Shown here piece after piece: positions 1 through 6,503 of a stretch of 14,956 nucleotides of DNA (positions are counted from its first letter, which is position 1; the number at the start of each line of letters is the position of its first letter). A program made the translations under genes and the position numbers. The DNA comes from Holosporales bacterium (GTDB taxonomy: Bacteria > Pseudomonadota > Alphaproteobacteria > RUG11792). The notes beneath the pieces were generated by a model. It was not told the origin of the DNA, searched no databases, and worked only from the letters and a program-made list of their open reading frames with translations. The stretch is from positions 1 to 14,956 of the forward strand of contig JAISFY010000047.1 in assembly GCA_031263345.1 (NCBI GenBank). Reading direction: 5' to 3'.

Positions 1-72
1 TTAAAAAAGACTATGCTAAGATATATGATACTGGAGCAATTAGTTCGATATTTTTTTCAATCCAGTAAAATT

Positions 73-76
73 GAGG
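73..76 (+). promoter_or_regulatory. Ribosome binding site deciding the rnd start
   Basis: GAGG lies 9 nt upstream of the in-frame GTG at 86. The earlier in-frame TTG at 71 overlaps this element and has no purine-rich sequence of its own at a useful distance, so GTG 86 is preferred. This is inferred from spacing only. Confidence 0.45.
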
Positions 77-85
77 TTAATTTTT

Positions 86-694
86 GTGATTTTGGAACGA
101 AACGATTTACCAAGCGATTTTTTTGCTGGAGTGCCGTCTGTTGCAATCGATACCGAGACGATGGGGTTACTGCCGCATCGAGACCGTTTATGTCTAGCCC
201 AATTTTCAAGAGAAAACGGAGATAGTATTATCGTACGGTTTGAAAATTATGACGAAGCCGTTAATATAAGGAATCTATTGCAAAATCAAAACATTTTAAA
301 GATTTTTCATTATGCTCGATTCGATATAATGATGTTATACAAATATTTGAATAGTATGGCACAAAATGTTTATTGTACGAAAATCGCCTCAAAGCTCTCG
401 AGAACGTATACGCAAAAACATAGCCTAGCTGATCTCTGTCGTGAACTGCTATCCATCGAGATTTCGAAGGAACAAACATGTACGGATTGGGGAGCCGAAG
501 ATCTGACGTCCAAACAACTAGAATATGCTGCAACGGATGTTATATATCTTCATAAGATTAAGGCCAAATTGGATATAATGCTAGCTAGAGAAAATAGGCT
601 GGGATTAGCAGAGGGCTGTTTTAAGTTTCTGGAAACTCGGGTAGCCTTAGACCTTTTGGCTGGAGAAAGTTATGACATTTTTTCTCATGGATGA
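86..694 (+). CDS. rnd: Ribonuclease D-like 3'-5' exonuclease (short form)
   Basis: This is a DEDDy-family 3'-5' exoribonuclease of about 202 residues, predicted to act on tRNA precursors or other structured RNA in the cytoplasm. Counting from GTG 86, Exo I is AIDTET with D22 and E24, Exo II is HYARFD ending in D80, and Exo III is YAATD with Y147 and D151. These are the expected two-metal catalytic residues plus the general-base tyrosine. The protein ends soon after the exonuclease fold and has no HRDC domains, unlike the roughly 370-residue E. coli RNase D; short versions are usual in alphaproteobacteria. The reading frame also allows TTG at 71, but the ribosome binding site favours 86. It is followed after 16 nt by kdsD, a frequent alphaproteobacterial pairing, so the two are probably co-transcribed. 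Family assignment is firm; the in vivo substrate is not known from sequence. Confidence 0.9.
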   Translation: MILERNDLPSDFFAGVPSVAIDTETMGLLPHRDRLCLAQFSRENGDSIIVRFENYDEAVNIRNLLQNQNILKIFHYARFDIMMLYKYLNSMAQNVYCTKIASKLSRTYTQKHSLADLCRELLSIEISKEQTCTDWGAEDLTSKQLEYAATDVIYLHKIKAKLDIMLARENRLGLAEGCFKFLETRVALDLLAGESYDIFSHG

Positions 695-710
695 GATAAT
701 TTAGGATTAT

Positions 711-1664
711 ATGAGTGTCTGTATAGAAGAAGCGGCTAGGGTTATTCAAGAAGAGGCTACAGCGCTTGATTTTCTCTCCTATAATATTCCTCCTGACTTC
801 GAGCGAGCCGTAGATGTCATATACGAGACTAGCGGTCGGGTCGTTATTTCTGGAATTGGAAAAAGTGGGCTAATAGGGCGCAAGATTGCCTCCACTTTAT
901 CGTCGACTGGACAACTATCTTTTTTTATGCATCCAAGTGAAGCTCACCACGGTGATTTGGGAATGCTCAGTAATGATGACATTTTATTGCTCATTTCAAA
1001 TTCTGGTGAATCGAGTGAACTTTTTCCTGTTATTGATTTTGCTAAACGTCGCAGAAATAAAATAATATCAATTTCGCAGAATCCGGAATCGACACTCGCA
1101 ACCAAATCTGACATTGCCTTATGCCTGCCAAATTTTAAAGAGGCCTGTCCAATTGGAGTTGCTCCAACAGTGTCTTCGACGATGATATTAGCTCTTGGAG
1201 ATGCGCTTGCAATCGTCCTATTAAAAAAGCGAGGCTTTACAATGGAGCAATTTAAATCATTACATCCAGGCGGAGCTATAGGCAAGAAACTATTAGTTAT
1301 TCGAGATATTATGAGGGCAGAAATGCCGCTCTTAGGAATCGAAGATGGAATGCAAAAGGCCATTATCGTAATATCCGAATTCGGGGGTGGATGTGCTGGT
1401 ATTATAGGCAAAGACGATGAACTAATTGGAATTATAACCGACGGGGATTTGAGAAGGCATATGTCTCTCGATTTATTGACAAAAAGTGTAGAAGAGATAA
1501 TGACTCGTAATCCGATCACAATTACCGACGATGTTCTGTGTTCGGAGGCCTTACGCATAATGGAAGATAAAAAAATTAACAATTTATTTGTCGTAAAACA
1601 TAATGCTAAGATCCCAGTTGGAGTCGTTTATATCCATGACCTCATTTCCAGAAAGGTTATCTAG
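711..1664 (+). CDS. kdsD: Arabinose-5-phosphate isomerase (KdsD/KpsF family)
   Basis: It interconverts D-ribulose-5-phosphate and D-arabinose-5-phosphate, the first step towards KDO for lipopolysaccharide. The 317-residue protein has an N-terminal SIS domain (about 30-190) followed by two CBS domains (about 195-250 and 263-317), the full-length architecture. Visible motifs are GIGKSG (K51), SNSGESSE (E103), NFKEACPIGVAPT (E144) and SLHPGG (H185). These match the four catalytic residues of E. coli KdsD (K59, E111, E152, H193) with a constant offset of eight. HPSEAHHGDLG at 74-84 is the substrate loop. ATG 711 has a short AGGA element just upstream. In many alphaproteobacteria rnd and kdsD lead into lptC-lptA-lptB; here a tRNA gene follows instead. 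Its presence implies that the organism makes a KDO-containing LPS core. Confidence 0.95.
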   Translation: MSVCIEEAARVIQEEATALDFLSYNIPPDFERAVDVIYETSGRVVISGIGKSGLIGRKIASTLSSTGQLSFFMHPSEAHHGDLGMLSNDDILLLISNSGESSELFPVIDFAKRRRNKIISISQNPESTLATKSDIALCLPNFKEACPIGVAPTVSSTMILALGDALAIVLLKKRGFTMEQFKSLHPGGAIGKKLLVIRDIMRAEMPLLGIEDGMQKAIIVISEFGGGCAGIIGKDDELIGIITDGDLRRHMSLDLLTKSVEEIMTRNPITITDDVLCSEALRIMEDKKINNLFVVKHNAKIPVGVVYIHDLISRKVI

Positions 1665-1681
1665 GGGACACAAGACGTGAT

Positions 1682-1695
1682 ATTCGTTTACGAAT
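1682..1695. repeat. Hyphenated palindrome ATTCGT-TT-ACGAAT
   Basis: A perfect inverted repeat with 6-bp arms and a 2-nt centre lies 17 nt after the kdsD stop. No T-run follows, so it does not look like an intrinsic terminator. It could be an operator or chance in AT-rich DNA. Confidence 0.3.
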
Positions 1696-1717
1696 TAAAT
1701 TATCGTGCTTCTCCTGT

Positions 1718-1742
1718 GAAAACCGATGTCGGTAAGTTTTCC
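1718..1742 (+). terminator. Possible weak terminator after kdsD
   Basis: ACCG-ATGT-CGGT (1722-1733) forms a small hairpin. It can extend outward as GAAAACCG against CGGT..TTTTC if AAG is bulged. The TTTT at 1737-1740 would serve as part of the stem or as a short U-tract. It sits between kdsD and the tRNA, where a stop of transcription is expected, but the stem is short and imperfect. Confidence 0.25.
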
Positions 1743-1767
1743 TGAATATGTTTCTCGAAAAATGTGA

Positions 1768-1793
1768 TTGAAAATGAAGTGCATCAATATAAT
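1768..1793 (+). promoter_or_regulatory. Candidate promoter for tRNA-Pro
   Basis: A perfect TATAAT at 1788-1793 lies 12 nt before the tRNA 5' end, which fits transcription starting a few bases ahead of the tRNA. A TTGAAA at 1768-1773 is the best -35 candidate, but its spacing to TATAAT is only 14 nt. With the overlapping AATAAT at 1791-1796 the spacing becomes 17 nt. The -10 is convincing and the -35 less so. Confidence 0.45.
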
Positions 1794-1804
1794 AATGGTA
1801 ACAT

Positions 1805-1881
1805 CGGGAAGTAGCGCAGCCTGGTAGCGCACTTGCTTTGGGAGCAAGGGGCCGGAGGTTCAAATCCTCTCTTCCCGACCA
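1805..1881 (+). tRNA. tRNA-Pro (anticodon UGG)
   Basis: A complete 77-nt cloverleaf with CCA encoded. The acceptor stem is CGGGAAG (1805-1811) with CTTCCCG (1871-1877), followed by discriminator A1878 and CCA 1879-1881. The anticodon stem CTTGC/GCAAG encloses the loop TTTGGGA, giving anticodon TGG at 1839-1841 (proline, reading CCN codons by wobble). The T arm contains GGTTCAAATC. The gene stands between kdsD and the slt-like gene with its own -10 element. An antisense reading frame over it translates as a well-known spurious tRNA-derived peptide and is not a gene. Confidence 0.97.
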
Positions 1882-1915
1882 TGGCTGATGGATCGTAGTC
1901 ATCCTCGACCGTGGT
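1878..1915 (+). other. Imperfect hairpin at the tRNA 3' end
   Basis: ACCATGG (1878-1884) pairs with CCGTGGT (1909-1915) including one G-U, and GATGG (1887-1891) pairs with TCATC (1899-1903) around a 7-nt loop. The outer arm includes the tRNA discriminator and CCA. It may be a trailer structure or a poor terminator; only TTTAAT follows, not a proper U-tract. Confidence 0.25.
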
Positions 1916-1932
1916 TTAATGCCAGATACATC

Positions 1933-1942
1933 GGAGGGGAGG
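1933..1942 (+). promoter_or_regulatory. Strong but distant Shine-Dalgarno for slt
   Basis: GGAGGGGAGG is the most purine-rich ribosome-binding-like sequence near the slt start, but it ends 16 nt before TTG 1959, longer than the usual 5-9 nt. No other canonical start codon exists in frame between it and TTG 1959; an in-frame TAA at 1917-1919 closes the frame upstream. Confidence 0.35.
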
Positions 1943-1958
1943 CCGTCTTTTTGTTGTT

Positions 1959-3848
1959 TTGAATTTCTGTTTATCTTTTATCATTGCCGGTTTCTACTTC
2001 CTTTATCCGGCATTAGCCCTTCCATCTGCCGATGAGGTTATGAATAAGTACTGTAAATGGAAGCTGGCTATTCAAGATCCATCGGACTATCAGAAAGTAT
2101 TCGCTTTTTTCTATAACAATCCACACTGGCCGCGATTCAAAGATTCCGTAAAAGACGCCGAGAAAAATATTCCGCGCTCTTCTTTTAAATCTCTATTCCT
2201 CTTGAAATGGTTTAAAAGATACCCTCCAATTACGGGAGATGGCATTATCGCTTTTACACATTGCCTTTTAGAAACTGACCCAGATCGTGCTAAATTGTAT
2301 ATCAAGCAAACCTGGGTTCTTCGAAATTTTACAGATCTATTCGTCGATAGATATCTAAAGGAATTCAGGCAATTTTTAACTCCTGTCGATGATGCTAAAC
2401 GCGTCAAGCGACTTATGCAGCAAAACAAAATTCAGCAGTTGATCGCGATGAAGAAATTGACAACTCCGCAAGTTACAGAATATATTACCCGTTTTCTGAG
2501 AGAGTATTTTGTTACGAAATCTTCCGGATTTTCCGTGAAAGATCTGCAAGACCCTCAGAAAAGGCTAAATATTGTTCAGAATCTCATCGATCGAAAACAA
2601 ATTGCTAAAGCTGCTGATATATTGCTGACGACAAACCAACATGAGGAGCGATATGATCAAAATTTCTTCAATCAAAGACGATACGTAGCGTACGAAATAT
2701 TGCGATCTGGAAAGCCAAAATTGGCATATCAGATTATGGAACAGTGTAAATTACGACCTCATCGAAATAATGATAATCGTGCAAAGGCTAAATGGTTACT
2801 GGGATATATATCCTACCGATTTCTTGAAGATTATAATACGGCAATCGATCATTTCGAGGATGCCTACAATAGCTCCACAACCGCCATTAGATTAAGCAAA
2901 AACGCTTGTTGGTTGGCCGAGGTACATAGAGCCAAAAATGATGTCGTTTTGGCGATAGAATGGTATAGAAAAGCAGCAATTCATTTCAATACATTTTACG
3001 GATGTGTCGCGTACTGGCGACTCTCCAGTCTTCCGGGTGGCCGATTTTCTACTATAGATGATGTGTATACCAACGATTTTGCACTTACCCCAACCCATTT
3101 GGAGGTCCGTTTTTATGGAAGAGAATTAGTCAAAACTTTGATGGAGATTTCTAAAAGAAAAGCGGATAAAAGGTACATAAAGGATTTTTATCGGCAGTTG
3201 ATAGATGAGATAGATGACCCGAACGAGGAACTTCTTCTACTCGATTTAGCACTAATAAACGATGAATTGCCTACTTTGATTTCAACGGCAGCCAGGAAAC
3301 AACATTTTTTTGTTGGGAAAAGAGCGTATAAAACTTTAGGTGGTAAAGATATGACGTATGTTCAAGAAGTACAACCTGACCTATGCTTTAAGGCGCTCGT
3401 TCATGCCGTGATTCACAGCGAAAGTAATTTTGACGAAGGTGCCAAAAGTTACGTTGGCGCTGTCGGATTAATGCAAATCATGCCGTCTACTGCTAATTAT
3501 GAGATGAAGAGGCTACGGTTTTATATCGGCAAAAACGTATCACTCTTCGATAGGAGAAAAAATTTACTAATTGGAGCGAGTATTTTATCTCGGTTGCTAA
3601 AAAAATATAGCGGCAACACAATTCTTGCGCTTGCCGCTTATAACTGCGGAGAAGGCAATGTCTCCAAATTTCAAAAAAGCACTAAAAACTTAAGAAAATT
3701 ATCATACATAGATTTTATGGAATTAATTCCGTTTAAAGAAACGAGAATTTATGTTAAGCACGTTATAAAAGCATTGCTCGCATACCAAGAAAAATTCGGA
3801 GCAAGCGATTGCTATCACACCCCTTCCATCATAAATTTTAAATCTTAG
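1959..3848 (+). CDS. slt: Soluble lytic murein transglycosylase (Slt70-like)
   Basis: This periplasmic enzyme cleaves the MurNAc-GlcNAc bond of peptidoglycan with formation of 1,6-anhydro-MurNAc. The 629-residue protein starts with a signal peptide (hydrophobic 3-19, probable cleavage after ALA at 18-20). A long helical region follows (about 25-450) with TPR-like or superhelical repeats, as in the Slt70 ring. The C-terminal SLT catalytic domain is at about 470-610. Its motifs are HSES (catalytic E488), GAVGLMQIMPSTA (500-512), AAYNCGEG (559-566) and ETRIYVKHV (594-602), and its length is close to E. coli Slt. The start is an inferred TTG; an in-frame stop lies 40 nt upstream and no ATG gives a signal peptide. 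It stands alone between the tRNA and the LON-domain gene, with about 100-bp flanks, so it is probably a single-gene unit. Confidence 0.93.
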   Translation: MNFCLSFIIAGFYFLYPALALPSADEVMNKYCKWKLAIQDPSDYQKVFAFFYNNPHWPRFKDSVKDAEKNIPRSSFKSLFLLKWFKRYPPITGDGIIAFTHCLLETDPDRAKLYIKQTWVLRNFTDLFVDRYLKEFRQFLTPVDDAKRVKRLMQQNKIQQLIAMKKLTTPQVTEYITRFLREYFVTKSSGFSVKDLQDPQKRLNIVQNLIDRKQIAKAADILLTTNQHEERYDQNFFNQRRYVAYEILRSGKPKLAYQIMEQCKLRPHRNNDNRAKAKWLLGYISYRFLEDYNTAIDHFEDAYNSSTTAIRLSKNACWLAEVHRAKNDVVLAIEWYRKAAIHFNTFYGCVAYWRLSSLPGGRFSTIDDVYTNDFALTPTHLEVRFYGRELVKTLMEISKRKADKRYIKDFYRQLIDEIDDPNEELLLLDLALINDELPTLISTAARKQHFFVGKRAYKTLGGKDMTYVQEVQPDLCFKALVHAVIHSESNFDEGAKSYVGAVGLMQIMPSTANYEMKRLRFYIGKNVSLFDRRKNLLIGASILSRLLKKYSGNTILALAAYNCGEGNVSKFQKSTKNLRKLSYIDFMELIPFKETRIYVKHVIKALLAYQEKFGASDCYHTPSIINFKS

Positions 3849-3861
3849 GTGAGATCACCTA
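3846..3861. repeat. Hyphenated palindrome TAGGTGA-GA-TCACCTA
   Basis: A perfect inverted repeat with 7-bp arms and a 2-nt centre begins at the slt stop codon. It can fold as TAGGTG-AGAT-CACCTA, but no T-run follows, so it is a poor intrinsic terminator. Its two-fold symmetry resembles a binding site for a dimeric regulator. No second copy was noticed nearby, and function is unknown. Confidence 0.4.
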
Positions 3862-3953
3862 CATTTAATCGGTCAACGATGATATACGGCCTATTCTAGC
3901 GTAAGGATCGCGCAGAGGATTTCTGATACGGAACTATTGCTGTTCATGATAAA

Positions 3954-4637
3954 ATGAATCTGTTTGGTGTGTCCCATTTGTGTTTTATGGAACAACTTCC
4001 TAGCGTACTACCGGTATTTAGGGTTCGGTCAACTATATTGATGCCCCGTACCATGCTTCCCATTACGATACCTGAGGCCGACTATTTGGCAATTGCTCCG
4101 GAGATCCTGAAGAATAATATAGTTGCTGTCATTCAACCACGGCCAGCTTTCATTAATGGAGCCAGAAATCTAGAGTTAATCGAATCTTTTAAAACTGGTT
4201 GTGCCGGTAGAATTTTAGATGTAACCATCGTCGATAACGAAGTTTCGATCAGTATTTACGGTATTTGTAGGTTCGAGACCGTTTCTGAGATTCCAACTGA
4301 TGGGACCAATATTAAGCGAATTTCTGTTTCATATGACAGGTATATTATCGATATCGAGGAGACAATAGATGAGCCCCAGGAGTTGGATAGACATAGACTG
4401 ATGAGCGCCCTAGGCCCCTATTTTAAGACGCTTGATGTATTACCAAACTGGGAAGAGATAAAACGGGCTCCAGCTGACGTTTTAATTTCCGCTTTAGCGA
4501 TGGCTTGCCCATTTCATTCGAGCGAAAAGCAGTCTTTACTTGAGGTAGTCAGTATTAAGGAAAGATCAGATATGATTACAAAAATCATAGAAATGAATTC
4601 CTTTAATAGATATGATATAGCCCGCACGGTTAACTGA
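3954..4637 (+). CDS. LON substrate-binding-domain protein (stand-alone)
   Basis: This 227-residue protein is similar throughout to the N-terminal substrate-binding (PUA-like) domain of Lon protease but has neither the ATPase nor the protease domain. Recognisable features are LPSVLPVFRV followed by ILMPRTMLPITI near the N terminus (about 14-38), a basic IQPRP segment (about 60-64), and the strand CAGRILDV followed by ISIYGICRF, typical of alphaproteobacterial relatives annotated as peptidase S16 or LON domain proteins. Their function is not established; peptide or protein binding is an inference from Lon. ATG 3954 gives about 14 residues before the first strand, as in relatives. ATG 3987 is an alternative, and neither has a clear Shine-Dalgarno. 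miaB starts 20 nt downstream, so the two are probably co-transcribed. Confidence 0.82.
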   Translation: MNLFGVSHLCFMEQLPSVLPVFRVRSTILMPRTMLPITIPEADYLAIAPEILKNNIVAVIQPRPAFINGARNLELIESFKTGCAGRILDVTIVDNEVSISIYGICRFETVSEIPTDGTNIKRISVSYDRYIIDIEETIDEPQELDRHRLMSALGPYFKTLDVLPNWEEIKRAPADVLISALAMACPFHSSEKQSLLEVVSIKERSDMITKIIEMNSFNRYDIARTVN

Positions 4638-4657
4638 AAGAGTAATTTCATAGAAAA

Positions 4658-5983
4658 ATGCAAGAAACATTTTATATAAAAGTTTACGGTTGCCAAATGA
4701 ATGTTTACGATGCGAAAAATATCATTGGTACTATGGAAAGACATGGATTCGTTCGCACTATTGACCCTAAATCCGCGGATATCCTCATTCTTTATACTTG
4801 TAATATTAGAGAAAATGCTGCTCGGAAGGTGTTTTCTGCCATAGGGATGCTAAAATCTAATAGAACAAAAGTTGTTGCGATTGGGGGATGTGTTGCTCAG
4901 GCTGAAAAGGAGGAAATATTTAAAAAATCGAAGATAGTTAATATAGTTTTTGGACCACACGTTTATCACAAGCTGCCCGATTACATTCATCTGATACTTA
5001 ATGGAGAGCAATCCAAAATTATAGATGTCAGTATTGAAAAATTTAATAAATTTAAAGAAACACAGGATAAGAATAATAATGTATCGTTCAGTGAGTTCGT
5101 AACCATTCAAGAAGGGTGCGATAATTTTTGCTCGTACTGTGTAGTGCCATATACTCGTGGGCGGGAGTACTCCAGAGCGGCCAAGGATATCATTTTGGAT
5201 ATTAAGCGGCTCATTGCTAATGGAACGAAAGAGATTATTCTGCTTGGACAAAATGTTAATTCTTATAATGGAGAAGCTGCCTATATAAATATAGGAGCAA
5301 GTAGTAATTGGAAATTGGATCGATTGTTGTATGAAATTGCTGGCATAGATGGAATAAAAAGACTTAGGTATACGACATCTCACCCGAAGGATATGACAGT
5401 CGATTTAATGATGGCTCATGCAAAAATTACAGTCCTTGCCCCATTTGCTCATGTTCCTATCCAATCTGGTAGTGATAGGATTTTGAAATTAATGAATCGA
5501 GGATACACGGCCATCGAATACCTAGATAAATTAAAAACGTTCCAGACTGTATGCCCTAGTATGCAGTTTTCATCAGATTTTATCGTTGGCTTTCCAACGG
5601 AAACACTAGAGGATTTCGGAGCTACAGTGCAGATTGCGAATGTGGTTAAATACACCGTATCATACGCCTTTAAATACAGTCGAAGGGATAGTACGTTAGC
5701 CTCTAAAATGGATGGCCAAATCCCTGAACATGAAAAAGAAAGTCGACTTGAAGTTTTACAGAATTCCCTATCGCAACACCAAATTAGCAGAAATAACAGT
5801 TTGATAGGTCAGGTACAGTGGGTTTTATTCGATAAATGCGGTAAAAGGAAGAATCAATATATCGGAAAAAATGCGTATATGCAGTCTGTGGTGGTCGAAT
5901 GTGAAACGAATTTAATTGGCGAATTTAAGGATATTTTGATTGAATCCGCTGGAATGAATAGTGTTTATGGAAAAGTATTGTAG
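4658..5983 (+). CDS. miaB: tRNA-2-methylthio-N6-dimethylallyladenosine synthase
   Basis: This radical-SAM methylthiotransferase converts i6A37 to ms2i6A37 in tRNAs that read codons starting with U. The 441-residue protein has the three parts of the family. The UPF0004 domain carries cluster cysteines C12 (YGCQMN), C48 (YTCNIRENA) and C78 (GGCVAQ). The radical-SAM domain carries C154, C158 and C161 in the CxxxCxxC motif, followed by VVPYTRGRE. The TRAM domain spans about 375-441. All six cysteines for the two 4Fe-4S clusters are present, and CNIRENA separates it from the MtaB/RimO families. It lies 20 nt after the LON-domain gene, and ybeY begins 1 nt after its stop if ATG 5985 is used. In many proteobacteria phoH/ybeZ sits between miaB and ybeY; it is absent here. 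Confidence 0.97.
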   Translation: MQETFYIKVYGCQMNVYDAKNIIGTMERHGFVRTIDPKSADILILYTCNIRENAARKVFSAIGMLKSNRTKVVAIGGCVAQAEKEEIFKKSKIVNIVFGPHVYHKLPDYIHLILNGEQSKIIDVSIEKFNKFKETQDKNNNVSFSEFVTIQEGCDNFCSYCVVPYTRGREYSRAAKDIILDIKRLIANGTKEIILLGQNVNSYNGEAAYINIGASSNWKLDRLLYEIAGIDGIKRLRYTTSHPKDMTVDLMMAHAKITVLAPFAHVPIQSGSDRILKLMNRGYTAIEYLDKLKTFQTVCPSMQFSSDFIVGFPTETLEDFGATVQIANVVKYTVSYAFKYSRRDSTLASKMDGQIPEHEKESRLEVLQNSLSQHQISRNNSLIGQVQWVLFDKCGKRKNQYIGKNAYMQSVVVECETNLIGEFKDILIESAGMNSVYGKVL

Positions 5984-5984
5984 A

Positions 5985-6497
5985 ATGAACAAAAGTAAAG
6001 TGAATATTAATATGAAATCCGGTGATGAATGGAAAAGAGAAATGGGATTTGCTGGATGGAAAGAATCACTATCCAATGTATTAAACTATACTATACTAAA
6101 AAAATATTGTGATGATAGTATCGCTGTTGAGATTGATCTTCAACTTATCAATGATGCAAAAATGAAGATATTAAACTCCAAATTTATGAAAAAAAATGCA
6201 ATAACCAATATTTTGTCGTTCCCGCAATTTAGTGCTTCAGATGTGGGCTCGATTTTACGGGTGAGAGGGTATATTCTCGGGGATATATTTTTAGCCTACG
6301 GCAAAATAATGCAGGAATCACATGAGTTTAAAATTCCATTTTTTGATAGATGTACCCATCTTTTTGTGCATGGTGTTTTACACCTTATCGGGATGGATCA
6401 CGCATTACAACCTGAAGAGGAGGAAATGGAAAATCTCGAGATTTGCATCTTAGAGGAATTCGGTATAAGGAATCCGTATATCATGTGGGAGAGTTAA
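5985..6497 (+). CDS. ybeY: Endoribonuclease YbeY (rRNA maturation factor)
   Basis: This zinc-dependent protein is required for 16S rRNA 3'-end maturation and ribosome quality control in many bacteria. From ATG 5985 it is 170 residues, with the signature HGVLHLIGMDH (metal ligands H129, H133, H139), preceded by TNILSFP (74-80) and LGDI (98-101). The reading frame extends upstream to ATG 5967 and GTG 5961 inside miaB, but 5985 gives the usual family length and sits 1 nt after the miaB stop, with GGAAAAG about 9 nt upstream. One oddity: the family consensus before TNxLSFP is roughly YRxKD with a highly conserved arginine, and here the segment is FMKKN, with methionine M68 at the arginine position. 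corC follows after 6 nt. Identity is secure; catalytic competence is less certain. Confidence 0.93.
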   Translation: MNKSKVNINMKSGDEWKREMGFAGWKESLSNVLNYTILKKYCDDSIAVEIDLQLINDAKMKILNSKFMKKNAITNILSFPQFSASDVGSILRVRGYILGDIFLAYGKIMQESHEFKIPFFDRCTHLFVHGVLHLIGMDHALQPEEEEMENLEICILEEFGIRNPYIMWES

Positions 6498-6503
6498 AGA
6501 ATT

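Noticed and set aside
13..225. Small + strand frame overlapping the start of rnd
   Set aside because: It is out of frame with rnd and shares its sequence; it shows no domain, while rnd in the other frame has all exonuclease motifs.
944..1582. Long minus-strand frame (212 codons) opposite kdsD
   Set aside because: It is a shadow of kdsD: low-complexity composition rich in S and I, no family resemblance, and the + strand gene has all catalytic motifs.
1657..1902. Minus-strand 81-codon reading frame with a SGREDLNLRPLAPKASALPGC-like peptide
   Set aside because: It is antisense to tRNA-Pro(UGG). This translated string is a familiar spurious annotation from tRNA-Pro genes.
4850..5383. Minus-strand frame of 177 codons opposite miaB
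   Set aside because: It has no recognisable domain or signal and lies within an unmistakable miaB.
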